The notes below the pieces were generated by a model. It had not been told where the DNA came from. It worked only from the letters and a program-made list of their open reading frames with translations, and searched no databases. 45,455 nucleotides of DNA from Candidatus Poribacteria bacterium (GTDB lineage: Bacteria; Poribacteria; DTPJ01; WJIO01): contig WJIO01000326.1 in NCBI GenBank assembly GCA_014730235.1, forward strand, positions 1 to 45,455. The letters run 5' to 3'. Position numbers and translations under genes: made by a program. The first letter of the stretch is position 1; each line of letters starts with the position of its first letter. Positions 1 to 7,672 of this stretch are shown piece after piece.

Positions 1-2
1 TC

Positions 3-77
3 ATCCCGGTCGGAATCCGGGAAGATGCGGACTTATTAAATGCAAGGCTATGGAGTCAATATCTCTCGAAACTGTAA
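3..77 (+). CDS. 3' end of an unidentified protein (partial)
   Basis: Frame 3 is open from the left edge to a TAA at 75-77 and ends in protein-like sequence (IPVGIREDADLLNARLWSQY, then LSKL). The other two + frames read less convincingly. It stops 27 bases before the next start, so the two genes could be co-transcribed. Only about 24 residues are visible, with no recognisable motif, so the product cannot be named. The reading frame itself is uncertain. Confidence 0.35.
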   Translation: MPVGIREDADLLNARLWSQYLSKL

Positions 78-104
78 TGGATTCGGTAAAAAGGAAGTTG
101 AATA

Positions 105-1058
105 ATGGATGATAATATAATCCCTGCTGACCTCAGCAAAATCACTACATACTCCATAAAAGAGCGTAAAAATAAAGTCAAAGTTTCAGAATTTGCTTCA
201 CCAATTGGTAACATAAATTCTATTAACGACTTTTTATTTAGTTTACCCAGGATACTGGCAGGTAATGATTTTCTTGGGTTGGTTGATTCAATATGCAAGG
301 CTTATAATAATTCAAAGCCATTCATAGTTATGATAGGTGGCCACGTGATTAAATGCGGTCTTGGGCCCATACTAATATCTTTGATAGAAAAGAAAATCCT
401 CACCGGCATAGCTATGAATGGCTCTGCCAGTATTCATGACTTTGAAATAGCATTAATCGGGGAAACATCCGAGGATGTAGGCACTAATTTGGTTACTGGC
501 AAATTCGGTATGTGGGAGGAAACCGGGAGTCTGATGAATCAGGCCATAAAAGAGGGATATAACAGGGGAAAAGGTATTGGAAAAGTCTTGGGACATAAAT
601 TGAAAGAACTGAAAGCCCCTTATTCTGAATACAGTGTATTATTCAACGCCTTTAACATGGATATTCCGGCAACTGTACATGTTGCTATTGGTACGGATAT
701 TATACATCAACATCCTGAAGCCAGTGGGGCAGCTATTGGCGAAACAAGTTTTATGGATTTTCGCACCTTCATTACGGAAGTATCGGAATTAGGTAATGGT
801 GGAGTTTTATTAAATATCGGCTCTGCTGTGGTAATGCCGGAGGTATTCCTAAAAGCCCTGAGCATAGCCCGGAATATGGGTAATGATGTGGTGGAATTTA
901 CAACTGCTAATATGGATATGTTTCAGCATTACCGGCCCAGGGAAAATGTGCTTAAAAGACCTACTAATACTGGTGGAAATGGATATGCAATAACAGGTCA
1001 TCATGAAATAATGGTACCGCTTTTGGCTAATGCTGTTGTGGAAAAATTATGCATATAA
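105..1058 (+). CDS. Deoxyhypusine synthase-like protein
   Basis: A 317-residue soluble protein. The start is supported by AAGGAAG seven bases upstream. The fold-level match is to the deoxyhypusine synthase (NAD/FAD-binding Rossmann) superfamily: an early glycine-rich strand (VMIGGHVIKCGLGP, about 75-88), a middle IHDFEIAL segment, a late GGVLLNIGSAVVMPE segment matching the eukaryotic IILGGGVVKH region, and a C-terminal HEIMVPLLANAVV matching DASLVFPLLVAETF. Bacteria lack eIF5A, so bacterial members probably act on small molecules such as polyamines or on unknown substrates; that part is inference. I cannot place the catalytic lysine of true deoxyhypusine synthase with confidence. A 23-bp-arm hairpin follows the stop codon. 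Family is moderately sure, function unknown. Confidence 0.55.
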   Translation: MDDNIIPADLSKITTYSIKERKNKVKVSEFASPIGNINSINDFLFSLPRILAGNDFLGLVDSICKAYNNSKPFIVMIGGHVIKCGLGPILISLIEKKILTGIAMNGSASIHDFEIALIGETSEDVGTNLVTGKFGMWEETGSLMNQAIKEGYNRGKGIGKVLGHKLKELKAPYSEYSVLFNAFNMDIPATVHVAIGTDIIHQHPEASGAAIGETSFMDFRTFITEVSELGNGGVLLNIGSAVVMPEVFLKALSIARNMGNDVVEFTTANMDMFQHYRPRENVLKRPTNTGGNGYAITGHHEIMVPLLANAVVEKLCI

Positions 1059-1060
1059 AT

Positions 1061-1106
1061 AAAACCAAAGCCCCATCCATGTATACATGGATGGGGCTTT
1101 GGTTTT
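1061..1106. terminator. Perfect bidirectional terminator hairpin
   Basis: A perfect inverted repeat with 23-base arms meeting at TATA (arm 1061-1083 begins AAAACCAAAGCCCC, arm 1084-1106 ends GGGGCTTTGGTTTT). It is GC-rich in the middle of each arm and flanked by A and T runs on both sides. It sits between the converging stops at 1058 (+) and 1128 (-), so it can end transcription in both directions. Confidence 0.9.
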
Positions 1107-1127
1107 TTGAGTGGTACGGAGTGCCTG

Positions 1128-1577
1128 TTACCTTCTTCTAAAATAATATATGGAGAAGTGTTCTATCTTATATACAAGTTCAATGTTAATAGCGGATCTT
1201 TTGTAGGAAATTATATTTATTTCCGGTTTTATCTGCTCTCCTTTTTCACCATAAAGGACAAAATTTGATGCGTCCCTAATTGATTGCCATTGTATTCTTA
1301 ATTCAGCAGGCCTTCTGAATTTTGTGCCGTCAGGTCCGAATTCGAATACAATAAATTTCTTTTCCCGCCACATATCCGCGTAAATTGGGGTGTCTGTTTT
1401 CAGGCTTTCAGGTGGAATCCAAAAAGTTACACCTCTGGCAATCTTTATTTTACCACCATCTTCTGCTGTTACCTTGCTTTCAGTAGCAGCGTAAGATAAG
1501 GAAGTAAAGAGAAAAGCAGAAATTAGGAAAATAAGAAATACTAAACCGAATTTTTGTCTCATAGCTGTCTTAAACAT
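1128..1577 (-). CDS. Small secreted ZU5-like protein
   Basis: A 149-residue protein with an N-terminal signal peptide: basic MFKTAMRQK, hydrophobic stretch about 10-26, cleavage near SYAATES at about 30. The mature part reads GGKIKIARGVTFWIPPESL, then FEFGPDGTKFRRPAELRIQW, the pattern of the ZU5-like beta domain often found in secreted or surface proteins of uncultured bacteria. No catalytic motif is visible. The start at 1577 is supported by GGGAGGG seven bases upstream; a second ATG at 1562 would also leave a signal peptide. The Shine-Dalgarno sequence lies in the loop of a small hairpin in the leader. Probably a periplasmic or surface protein of unknown role. Confidence 0.6.
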   Translation of the reverse strand: MFKTAMRQKFGLVFLIFLISAFLFTSLSYAATESKVTAEDGGKIKIARGVTFWIPPESLKTDTPIYADMWREKKFIVFEFGPDGTKFRRPAELRIQWQSIRDASNFVLYGEKGEQIKPEINIISYKRSAINIELVYKIEHFSIYYFRRR

Positions 1578-1580
1578 TAC

Positions 1581-1623
1581 TGAACCCTCCCGTTCAGGAA
1601 ATCCATCTGTACCCCCAGATGGA
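1581..1623 (-). promoter_or_regulatory. Paired leader hairpins flanking the Shine-Dalgarno of the ZU5-like gene
   Basis: On the - strand the leader carries TCCATCTG-GGGGTA-CAGATGGA (1602-1623) and then TGAAC-GGGAGG-GTTCA (1581-1596). The second places the Shine-Dalgarno GGGAGG in a six-base loop directly before the start codon. This may modulate translation, but stems of 8 and 5 bp can occur by chance. Confidence 0.35.
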
Positions 1624-1761
1624 AATAATTTATGCCAAATTAAAAAAAATGAAAATTATGCAACTCTGATATTCAGAAGAGGATGCAATCATACAAATAT
1701 ATATGCAATAAATATGCCGATGTAAAAGCTACTTCAGTTTAGTAAGATAAAATATTATATC

Positions 1762-1804
1762 TATAACCCTCAAAGCTTTTTACTAAAAAGCTTTGAGGGT
1801 TATA
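1762..1804. terminator. Perfect 20-bp-arm hairpin, terminator-like
   Basis: TATAACCCTCAAAGCTTTTT (1762-1781), loop ACT, then the exact reverse complement (1785-1804). It has the shape of an intrinsic terminator but follows no recognised gene. It could end a small unrecognised transcript, insulate the divergent genes, or be a repeat unit. Confidence 0.6.
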
Positions 1805-2036
1805 ATTGTTAACCAAATATTAACTTTTTAGGAAATACAAAAAGATATTTCATCAAACAGAAATTAAGAAATATATTCTCTGTATATTGAAATGTTTTCC
1901 TGTTTAAGATTGACTGATTTTGTCTTGTGAGATAAAATTTTGATCAGTAAAAATACAGGGAAAAAATTGCATAAAAAGTGCATTTTTTTCCGATAATTTA
2001 ATTTTAAAAAATGAAAGAATTTTTATTATAAATACT

Positions 2037-2155
2037 GGCTCTTCCGGGTTCAGTGTGGTAAAGATAAGAAACCTTTTATGCTGTCATTCCTGCTTTCGCA
2101 GGAATGACAAGCTGAGAGAATTTTCAATTATTACCACACTGAATCCGGAAGAACT
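2037..2155 (-). mobile_element. MITE-like element, copy 1 (inverted), perfect 8-bp target duplication
   Basis: The ends are GGCTCTTCCGGGTTCAGTGT and its near reverse complement ending ATCCGGAAGAACT. The centre is TGTCATTCCTGC-TTTC-GCAGGAATGACA. The inner sequence is inverted relative to the other three copies. The flanks are identical 8-mers, TAAATACT at 2029-2036 and 2156-2163, which is direct evidence of transposition. There is no room for a transposase. Confidence 0.9.
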
Positions 2156-2187
2156 TAAATACTTTTTCTATTGTTAATTATAAAATT

Positions 2188-2216
2188 TGTTATTCATGCA
2201 AAACGCAAGAATGACA
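2188..2216. repeat. Decayed hairpin core related to the MITE centre
   Basis: TGTTATTCATGC-AAAAC-GCAAGAATGACA resembles the MITE core TGTCATTCCTGC/GCAGGAATGACA with several changes. No GGCTCTTCC ends are seen around it. It may be a remnant of an older copy, or an independent occurrence of the common GTCATTCCTGC hairpin. Confidence 0.35.
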
Positions 2217-2278
2217 ATCAAGTGATATTGATTTTTTTTGGCGATTACATAATACATTTTGATACCAAGGAGTAAAAC

Positions 2279-3739
2279 ATGGAAACCCTAAGAGTAAACA
2301 TAACAAAGGCTGATACTGGTAAATCAACCTCCGCAAGGGTGCATATTAAGGATAAAAAAGGTAAATCTTATTATCCAAACAAGTGTATACGTTATGAAAA
2401 GGATAGACACTTTACTGTGGATGGAAAGTTTGAATTACAGGTTCCACCCGGAAGAATAAATATTCTGGTAGAAAAAGGAAAAGAATATCGCTCTGTATCA
2501 GGAACCCTGGAAATTGAAAAAGGGGAAGATCATAACGTAGATTGTGAACTCTATCCATGGATAGACATGACCGAAAGAGGTTGGTATTCTGGAGATCTAC
2601 ATGTCCATCGTCCATTGGAAAATATACCACATCTTATGCTGGTGGAGGACTTAAATTTTGCCCCAGTTATTACCGTATGGAATGATCGCAATGATTGGGG
2701 AAGCCGGGAAATACCCGAGGAAAAATTCGTTAAGGTGGATGAAAACCATATCTATGGTATATTAACCCAGGAAGATGAGCGCGGCGGCGGTGCGATAATG
2801 ATAATTAATCCTGATGAACCCATTAACTTCGGTGAAACGTCCAGATGGTTTCCTGCCAATTATGCTTATTGTCAGGAAGCTAAAAAGCGCAGCTACATTG
2901 TAGACCAGGAAAAGACTTTTTGGTGGGAAGCACCAGTTAATATAGCTTTGGGTGGAGTTGACACTGTTGAGATAGTTAATAACCATATGCAGAGAGAGGA
3001 GATGATGGATGATGAGGCCTGGGGACGGCCCAGGGATATTCAACGTTATCCCGGACAAATGGGTTTTGTTGAGAATGTTCTTAACCAATATTACCATTAT
3101 CTGAATCTGGGTATAAAGCTTCCTATATCAGCAGGATCCGCCTCTGGTGTGCTTAAAAATCCCTTAGGTTATAATAGATTATATGTGCATCTGGGAAGAA
3201 GATTTAACCATAATTTATGGTTGAGAGGTATGAAAGTAGGAAGGGCTTTTGCCACCAATGGTCCTATGCTATTCTTTTCTATAAACCATTCTGAGCTAGG
3301 AAAAACTATAGAAGTTCCTGCTGGTGAGAAATTTCATGGTGAAGTATCAGTAAATGCTATTTCCCAAAACATTTTGGATAAAGTTCAGATAATACATAAT
3401 GCTGAAATTATAAAGGAATTTAACGGTGGCGGAAATTCTGAAATAAATCAGGGATTTGATATTGTTATTGAGGATAGCGGTTGGTTGACTGCGCGGGTAT
3501 TTGAAAAGAATTCAGAAACAGTTCGCTTTGCCCATACTAATCCTGTTTATATAGAAATAGGCAGTCCTATGAAACCCAGGAAGGAATCAGCAAAATATTA
3601 CCTGGATTGGTGTAAAGAACTACTTTTCGCTTCTCTGGCTGATAAAAACAGGTATGCAAGCAGCAAGGAACGGGAAGAAGTGGAGAATTTTTATCGTCGT
3701 TCTACGACATTCTATAGAGATCTTTTGCTGAAAAGCTAA
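2279..3739 (+). CDS. CehA/McbA-family metallohydrolase
   Basis: 486 residues, start supported by AAGGAG eight bases upstream. Residues 1-95 form a carboxypeptidase-regulatory/Cna-B-like beta domain (GKFELQVPPGRINILVEKG). The hydrolase part starts with WYSGDLHVH (metal ligands D106, H108, H110), the signature of PHP-like CehA/McbA hydrolases. It continues with TQEDERGGG, the NHMQREEMMDDEAW segment and LPISAGSASG. A late GRAFATNGPMLFF segment is typical of this family. There is no signal peptide, so it is probably cytoplasmic. Named members hydrolyse carbaryl and related esters, but most homologues have unknown substrates. The downstream subtilase starts 30 bases after the stop and may be co-transcribed. 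Confidence 0.75.
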   Translation: METLRVNITKADTGKSTSARVHIKDKKGKSYYPNKCIRYEKDRHFTVDGKFELQVPPGRINILVEKGKEYRSVSGTLEIEKGEDHNVDCELYPWIDMTERGWYSGDLHVHRPLENIPHLMLVEDLNFAPVITVWNDRNDWGSREIPEEKFVKVDENHIYGILTQEDERGGGAIMIINPDEPINFGETSRWFPANYAYCQEAKKRSYIVDQEKTFWWEAPVNIALGGVDTVEIVNNHMQREEMMDDEAWGRPRDIQRYPGQMGFVENVLNQYYHYLNLGIKLPISAGSASGVLKNPLGYNRLYVHLGRRFNHNLWLRGMKVGRAFATNGPMLFFSINHSELGKTIEVPAGEKFHGEVSVNAISQNILDKVQIIHNAEIIKEFNGGGNSEINQGFDIVIEDSGWLTARVFEKNSETVRFAHTNPVYIEIGSPMKPRKESAKYYLDWCKELLFASLADKNRYASSKEREEVENFYRRSTTFYRDLLLKS

Positions 3740-3769
3740 TTTAGATTAACATTGATTTGGTGATAAGAT

Positions 3770-6091
3770 ATGAGTGTAAATAAATTTATTACGTTTATTA
3801 TCATCTTATTATTGTTTTTAATCTCAACCGATACTTTTTCACTTGATTCAAATAGTTTACATGTTGGCAAGCTGTTTAAACCACCGCCAGATTTTCCAGA
3901 TTATATACCGGGAGAAATACTGGTTTCATTTAAACCGGGGGTTACTGAAGATATAAAACACAGTATCCATAATCAAAAGGGTATAAAAGATTATATCGTA
4001 AGCTACAGCGGTAGATTTCAGAGGGTGTTTTTTGACAAGAATCTAGATGTGGAAGAAATGGTTGATTTATATCTGAAATCTCCTTATGTTCTCTATGCCG
4101 AACCTAATTATACTGCTTATGCCTATTTTACACCAAATGATCCATTTTATGAATTCCAGTGGCATTTTCATTCGCCAGATCAAGGTGGGGTTAATCTGGA
4201 AAAAGCCTGGGATGTTTCAACAGGTGAAGGGATCATTGTAGCTGTTGTGGATACAGGTGTAGCTTATGAAGATTTTGATGGTTATCTCCAGGCCCCGGAT
4301 CTCGCTAATACATCATTCGTAGAGGGTTATGATTTTGTGGATGATGACTTTCATCCAAATGATGGTAACGGCCATGGAACTCATGTAGCAGGAACTATTG
4401 CCCAGAATACAAATAATCGCAGAGGAACAGCCGGAGGTGCATTTAACTGCCTTATTATGCCGATAAGAGTTCTGGATGATGACGGCTTTGGTATGTATTC
4501 ATCCATAATTGATGGCTTGGATTATGCTGTTGAAAACGGCGCAAAGGTTATTAATATGAGTCTGGGTAGTGGTCAACCATCAAAAGTTTTAGAGGAATCT
4601 CTTATTAACGCCCATGAATCAGGAGTTATACTGGTAGCTGCGGCAGGTAATGAATTCTTTGCTGGATCACCAACAAGCTATCCTGCCGCCTATGATTCCT
4701 ATGCTATAACTGTAGGTGCTGTTAGATTAGATGGTCAGCGCGCACCTTATTCCAATGTAGGTGATTATATAGATATATCCGCACCAGGTGGTGATCTTAG
4801 CGTAGACCAGAACGAGGATGAATATGCCGATGGAGTTCTGCAACAGGCTTTCATGATGGATCCAGCAGATTTTCAATACTGGTTTTTCCAGGGAACTTCC
4901 ATGGCTGCACCTCATATATCAGCAGCAGCTGCTATGCTTTTGGCCAACGGCATTACTGGTGTTCATGATGTTACCCAGGCCTTGCTTTTCTCTGCCAGAG
5001 ATATGGGTAAGCCTGGTTGGGATGAGGAATATGGCTGGGGAATTCTTGATGTATGGGCTGCATTAAATTACGAATATCAAACGATTCACGATATAGGAAT
5101 TACCTCAGTAAAGGCATCAAGGGAAATTATTTCAGGTGAAACAGGGACAATTATTGTTACGGTCAGAAATCACGGCACAACACCTGAGAATGTGGAAGTA
5201 ACTGTAAAAGACTCTAAAGGAAACGAAATTTCACCACCTCAAGATGGTATTCTACAGTTAGCGTCATCTCATGATTTTACTTTTCAATGGGATACTACTG
5301 GTGTATCATTAGGTGAGAGTAAGATCACCATAAATCTACATCAACTTCCTGGCGAAGCTAATCTCGCTGATAATTCAAAAACAATAATTCTGACCGTTGT
5401 ATCAGAAGAATCACGGACAATGTTTGTCAAAGATATAAAGATAGAGACTTTCAAAGGTTTTATAGCCTGGAGTGCTGTGGCTGAAGTCACTGTGGTAAGC
5501 GGCGATGGTCATCCTGTGGAAGGAGCGTGGGTTTTTGGATGGTGGAGCGGACCTATAGGTTGGCCTGATTTTGACTTTACAAATGTTGATGGTGTAGCTG
5601 TATTTAACTCAGGTCCAATATTTGGTGAAGGAGAAGTTGATTTCACCATACACAGCATAAGTAAGCAGGGGTGGCGTTTTAATGCAGATATGATTGTGCC
5701 TGAAGAGCCAGATGAAGAATCTACTTCGGTAAACGTATCAGAAAAGCAATCTACATACTGGTCTAAGTTAAAAAGCAATTATATAGGCGCAAAACCAGGT
5801 GATACTAGATCATTCCAGAATTACCCAAACCCCTTTAATCCCGATACCTGGATACCTTATCAGTTGGCTGAATCATCCAATATGTTAATAGAAATATATA
5901 ACTCATCAGGTGAATTAATACGAATTCTGGATTTAGGATTTAAACCTGCTGGGTTTTATATTAATAAGAATTCTTCAGCCCATTGGGATGGTAAAAATAA
6001 ATATGGTGAAAAAGTATCCAGCGGATTATATTTTTACGTTGTAAAGGCTGAAGATTATATGTCAACACATAAGATGATCTTATCTGAATAG
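3770..6091 (+). CDS. Secreted subtilisin-like protease with CARDB domain and Por-like C-terminal tail
   Basis: 773 residues. Signal peptide about 1-24 (MSVNKFITFIIILLLFLIST). A fervidolysin-like propeptide follows (PGEILVSFKPG, then VLYAEPNYTAYAY ending near 115). The S8 catalytic domain carries D161 (VAVVDTGV), H202 (HGTHVAGT), oxyanion N294 (AAAGNE) and S377 (GTSMAAPHIS), so the full triad is intact. A CARDB-like beta domain spans about 441-541, and a second beta domain follows to about 650. The last ~90 residues (from 683) are a FlgD/Por-type tail with NYPNPFNPDTWIPYQL and SSGLYFYVVKAEDY, the kind used for sorting through a type IX-like system. This motif is typical, as I know it, of Poribacteria-type genomes. 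Predicted to be exported and surface-held or released. Confidence 0.9.
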   Translation: MSVNKFITFIIILLLFLISTDTFSLDSNSLHVGKLFKPPPDFPDYIPGEILVSFKPGVTEDIKHSIHNQKGIKDYIVSYSGRFQRVFFDKNLDVEEMVDLYLKSPYVLYAEPNYTAYAYFTPNDPFYEFQWHFHSPDQGGVNLEKAWDVSTGEGIIVAVVDTGVAYEDFDGYLQAPDLANTSFVEGYDFVDDDFHPNDGNGHGTHVAGTIAQNTNNRRGTAGGAFNCLIMPIRVLDDDGFGMYSSIIDGLDYAVENGAKVINMSLGSGQPSKVLEESLINAHESGVILVAAAGNEFFAGSPTSYPAAYDSYAITVGAVRLDGQRAPYSNVGDYIDISAPGGDLSVDQNEDEYADGVLQQAFMMDPADFQYWFFQGTSMAAPHISAAAAMLLANGITGVHDVTQALLFSARDMGKPGWDEEYGWGILDVWAALNYEYQTIHDIGITSVKASREIISGETGTIIVTVRNHGTTPENVEVTVKDSKGNEISPPQDGILQLASSHDFTFQWDTTGVSLGESKITINLHQLPGEANLADNSKTIILTVVSEESRTMFVKDIKIETFKGFIAWSAVAEVTVVSGDGHPVEGAWVFGWWSGPIGWPDFDFTNVDGVAVFNSGPIFGEGEVDFTIHSISKQGWRFNADMIVPEEPDEESTSVNVSEKQSTYWSKLKSNYIGAKPGDTRSFQNYPNPFNPDTWIPYQLAESSNMLIEIYNSSGELIRILDLGFKPAGFYINKNSSAHWDGKNKYGEKVSSGLYFYVVKAEDYMSTHKMILSE

Positions 6092-6172
6092 TATCATATA
6101 GCTCATGAGAGTTTTTATGATACGAATATTAAATGCAGAACAATTACTTAAAAATACCTAGGAGGAAAGAAA

Positions 6173-6610
6173 ATGGCAGATATTAAACGCAAAGCAAAAG
6201 CTGTATGGACTGGAGATTTAACTCAAGGTAAGGGTAAAATAGACACTGAAAGCGGAGTTCTCAAGCAAGTAGCTTACAAATTTACAACCCGATTTGAAGA
6301 TGAACCCGGAACTAATCCTGAAGAACTAATTGCAGCCGCTAATGCTGCCTGCTATAGCATGGCCTTTTCACTGACTCTCAAGGAAAAGGGATATGAACCT
6401 GAAATGGTGGAAACAAACGCAACCTGTGTTTTGTCGAAGGTTGGTGATGGATTCGAGATAACAAAAATGATCCTTGATGTTAAAGTTAAGGCCAAGGGAT
6501 TGGATGAGGAAAGTCTTGATGAAGCTGCAGAAGCAACAGATGAAGAATGTATTGTTTCTAATTTATTGGTCAAAGGCCTTGAGATTGAACGAAAAGCTTC
6601 TCTTGCCTGA
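6173..6610 (+). CDS. osmC: OsmC-family peroxiredoxin
   Basis: 145 residues, the usual length for OsmC, with a strong ribosome-binding site (TAGGAGGAAAG) before ATG. The two redox cysteines are C60 in NAACYSMAFS and C126 in DEECIVSNLL. The N-terminal AKAVWTGDLTQGKGKI and the PEELIAAANAAC segment are family hallmarks. It should reduce organic hydroperoxides in the cytoplasm as a homodimer. It appears to be a single-gene unit: a 25-bp-arm terminator follows 28 bases after the stop, and the subtilase ends 81 bases upstream. Confidence 0.92.
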   Translation: MADIKRKAKAVWTGDLTQGKGKIDTESGVLKQVAYKFTTRFEDEPGTNPEELIAAANAACYSMAFSLTLKEKGYEPEMVETNATCVLSKVGDGFEITKMILDVKVKAKGLDEESLDEAAEATDEECIVSNLLVKGLEIERKASLA

Positions 6611-6638
6611 TAAAACATAATATAGTTATACAAATTTA

Positions 6639-6693
6639 CATCACCCCCATCTTAATCCCTCATATTTAATGAGGGATTAAGATGGGGGTGATG
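6639..6693. terminator. Perfect 25-bp-arm terminator after osmC
   Basis: Left arm 6639-6663 (CATCACCCCCATCTTAATCC, then CTCAT), loop ATTTA, right arm 6669-6693, an exact reverse complement. It is the longest perfect hairpin in the window. A CTGTCTTTATTT tract follows on the + strand. Confidence 0.85.
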
Positions 6694-6801
6694 GCTGTCT
6701 TTATTTATAAATTGGTTTGATAAATATCTTTATTAATTTTTGTGATGCCTAATTCTGATTGCAATTACAGGTAAGTATATATTATTGATCAGGAGTAAAA
6801 A

Positions 6802-7332
6802 TTGAATAGGGAAAAAACCAAGGGTCTTATAATGTGTTTTACAGGAAAAGGAAAGGGTAAAACAACAGCGGCTTTAGGCGCTATGATGAGGGCTTATGGC
6901 AGAGGACTTAAAGTCATTATGCTCCAATTTATCAAAAAGGAAGGTGTGGAATTTGGTGAACATATATCAGCAAGAAAATTGGGATTTGAGATAATTCCCC
7001 TTGGTGCTGGTTTTACATGGAAATCAAAAGACATAGAAAAAGACCGTATTACATCCTTAAAATGCTGGGAAATGTGTAAGGATAAGATATTAAACAGCGA
7101 TTATGACTTGATTGTACTTGATGAAATAACATATCCTATTAAATATAACTGGTTGGATATTAATGAAGTGCTTGATACTCTTCAGAATAAGCCCAAATGG
7201 ATGCACATTATACTTACAGGCAGAGACGCTCATGAAAAACTTTTAAGTAAATGTGATCTTGTAACTGAAATGCTGGAAGTTAATCATCATTTCAAAAATG
7301 GAATCCGTCAGCAGATTGGCATCGAAAAATAA
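6802..7332 (+). CDS. cobO: Cob(I)yrinic acid a,c-diamide adenosyltransferase
   Basis: 176 residues. TTG start at 6802, chosen because AGGAG lies six bases upstream and it keeps the N-terminus ahead of the P-loop. P-loop TGKGKGKTT (14-22), second acidic motif LIVLDE (D107, E108), and the C-terminal LTGRDAHEKLLSKCDLVTEM and NHHFKNGIRQQIGIE segments are diagnostic of CobO/BtuR. It transfers adenosyl from ATP to cob(I)alamin or cobyrinate in the cytoplasm. No other cobalamin gene or B12 riboswitch is nearby, so it may serve salvage. No clear terminator follows. Confidence 0.92.
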   Translation: MNREKTKGLIMCFTGKGKGKTTAALGAMMRAYGRGLKVIMLQFIKKEGVEFGEHISARKLGFEIIPLGAGFTWKSKDIEKDRITSLKCWEMCKDKILNSDYDLIVLDEITYPIKYNWLDINEVLDTLQNKPKWMHIILTGRDAHEKLLSKCDLVTEMLEVNHHFKNGIRQQIGIEK

Positions 7333-7672
7333 AAAATGTTCATGTTTATAACATAATGGTTGTTCCAGTATGTAACGAAAAAAAACTGCAAACCTATCAT
7401 AATTCAGGAATTTTCAGCATTTACTAACGAAATACATTCGTTTATGATAATGTAGTATATGAATACTAAATACCTGTAAGCTCAATGATAATGGGTTTTT
7501 ATGTATTTGCTGATGTATTAATAATAAAAATCTATTATTTGTTTGACAGATTAAGGGAAAAGAGGTAGAATTTGGCCTAGTGGCATTCTGGTAGTAAACA
7601 TATCTAAAAACGAATAATGTTAAATTTAAATGGTGAGATCTAATTTATCATTAAAGATAGGATTGCATCGTA
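7333..7672. other. 340-bp intergenic region: stem-loop and promoter
   Basis: No credible gene. The stretch holds a long imperfect stem-loop at 7395-7449 (outer arms TATCATAA and TTATGATA, inner arms AACGAA and TTCGTT around ATACA). It also holds the promoter at 7543-7571 for the downstream lipoprotein. The stem-loop may be the end of the cobO transcript. Confidence 0.5.
7543..7571 (+). promoter_or_regulatory. Sigma-70 promoter for the lipoprotein gene
   Basis: TTGACA (7543-7548), 17-base spacer, TAGAAT (7566-7571). This gives a leader of about 95 bases before the ATG at 7673. It has the same architecture as the ileS and rRNA promoters in this window. Confidence 0.75.

Larger units (their letters stand above)
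1578..2278. other. 701-bp divergent intergenic region: hairpins plus one MITE copy
   Basis: No protein-coding frame is convincing here. The region holds the leader of the - strand ZU5-like gene, a stand-alone 20-bp-arm hairpin (1762-1804), an AT-rich stretch, one inverted MITE copy (2037-2155) and a decayed hairpin core (2188-2216) resembling the MITE centre. The last 30 bases carry the ribosome-binding site AAGGAG for the gene at 2279. I saw no strong sigma-70 promoter. Confidence 0.6.

Noticed and set aside
6092-6172. GTATCATA...TATGATAC hairpin between the subtilase and osmC
   Set aside because: Eight-base AT-rich arms with a long loop are too weak to call a terminator.
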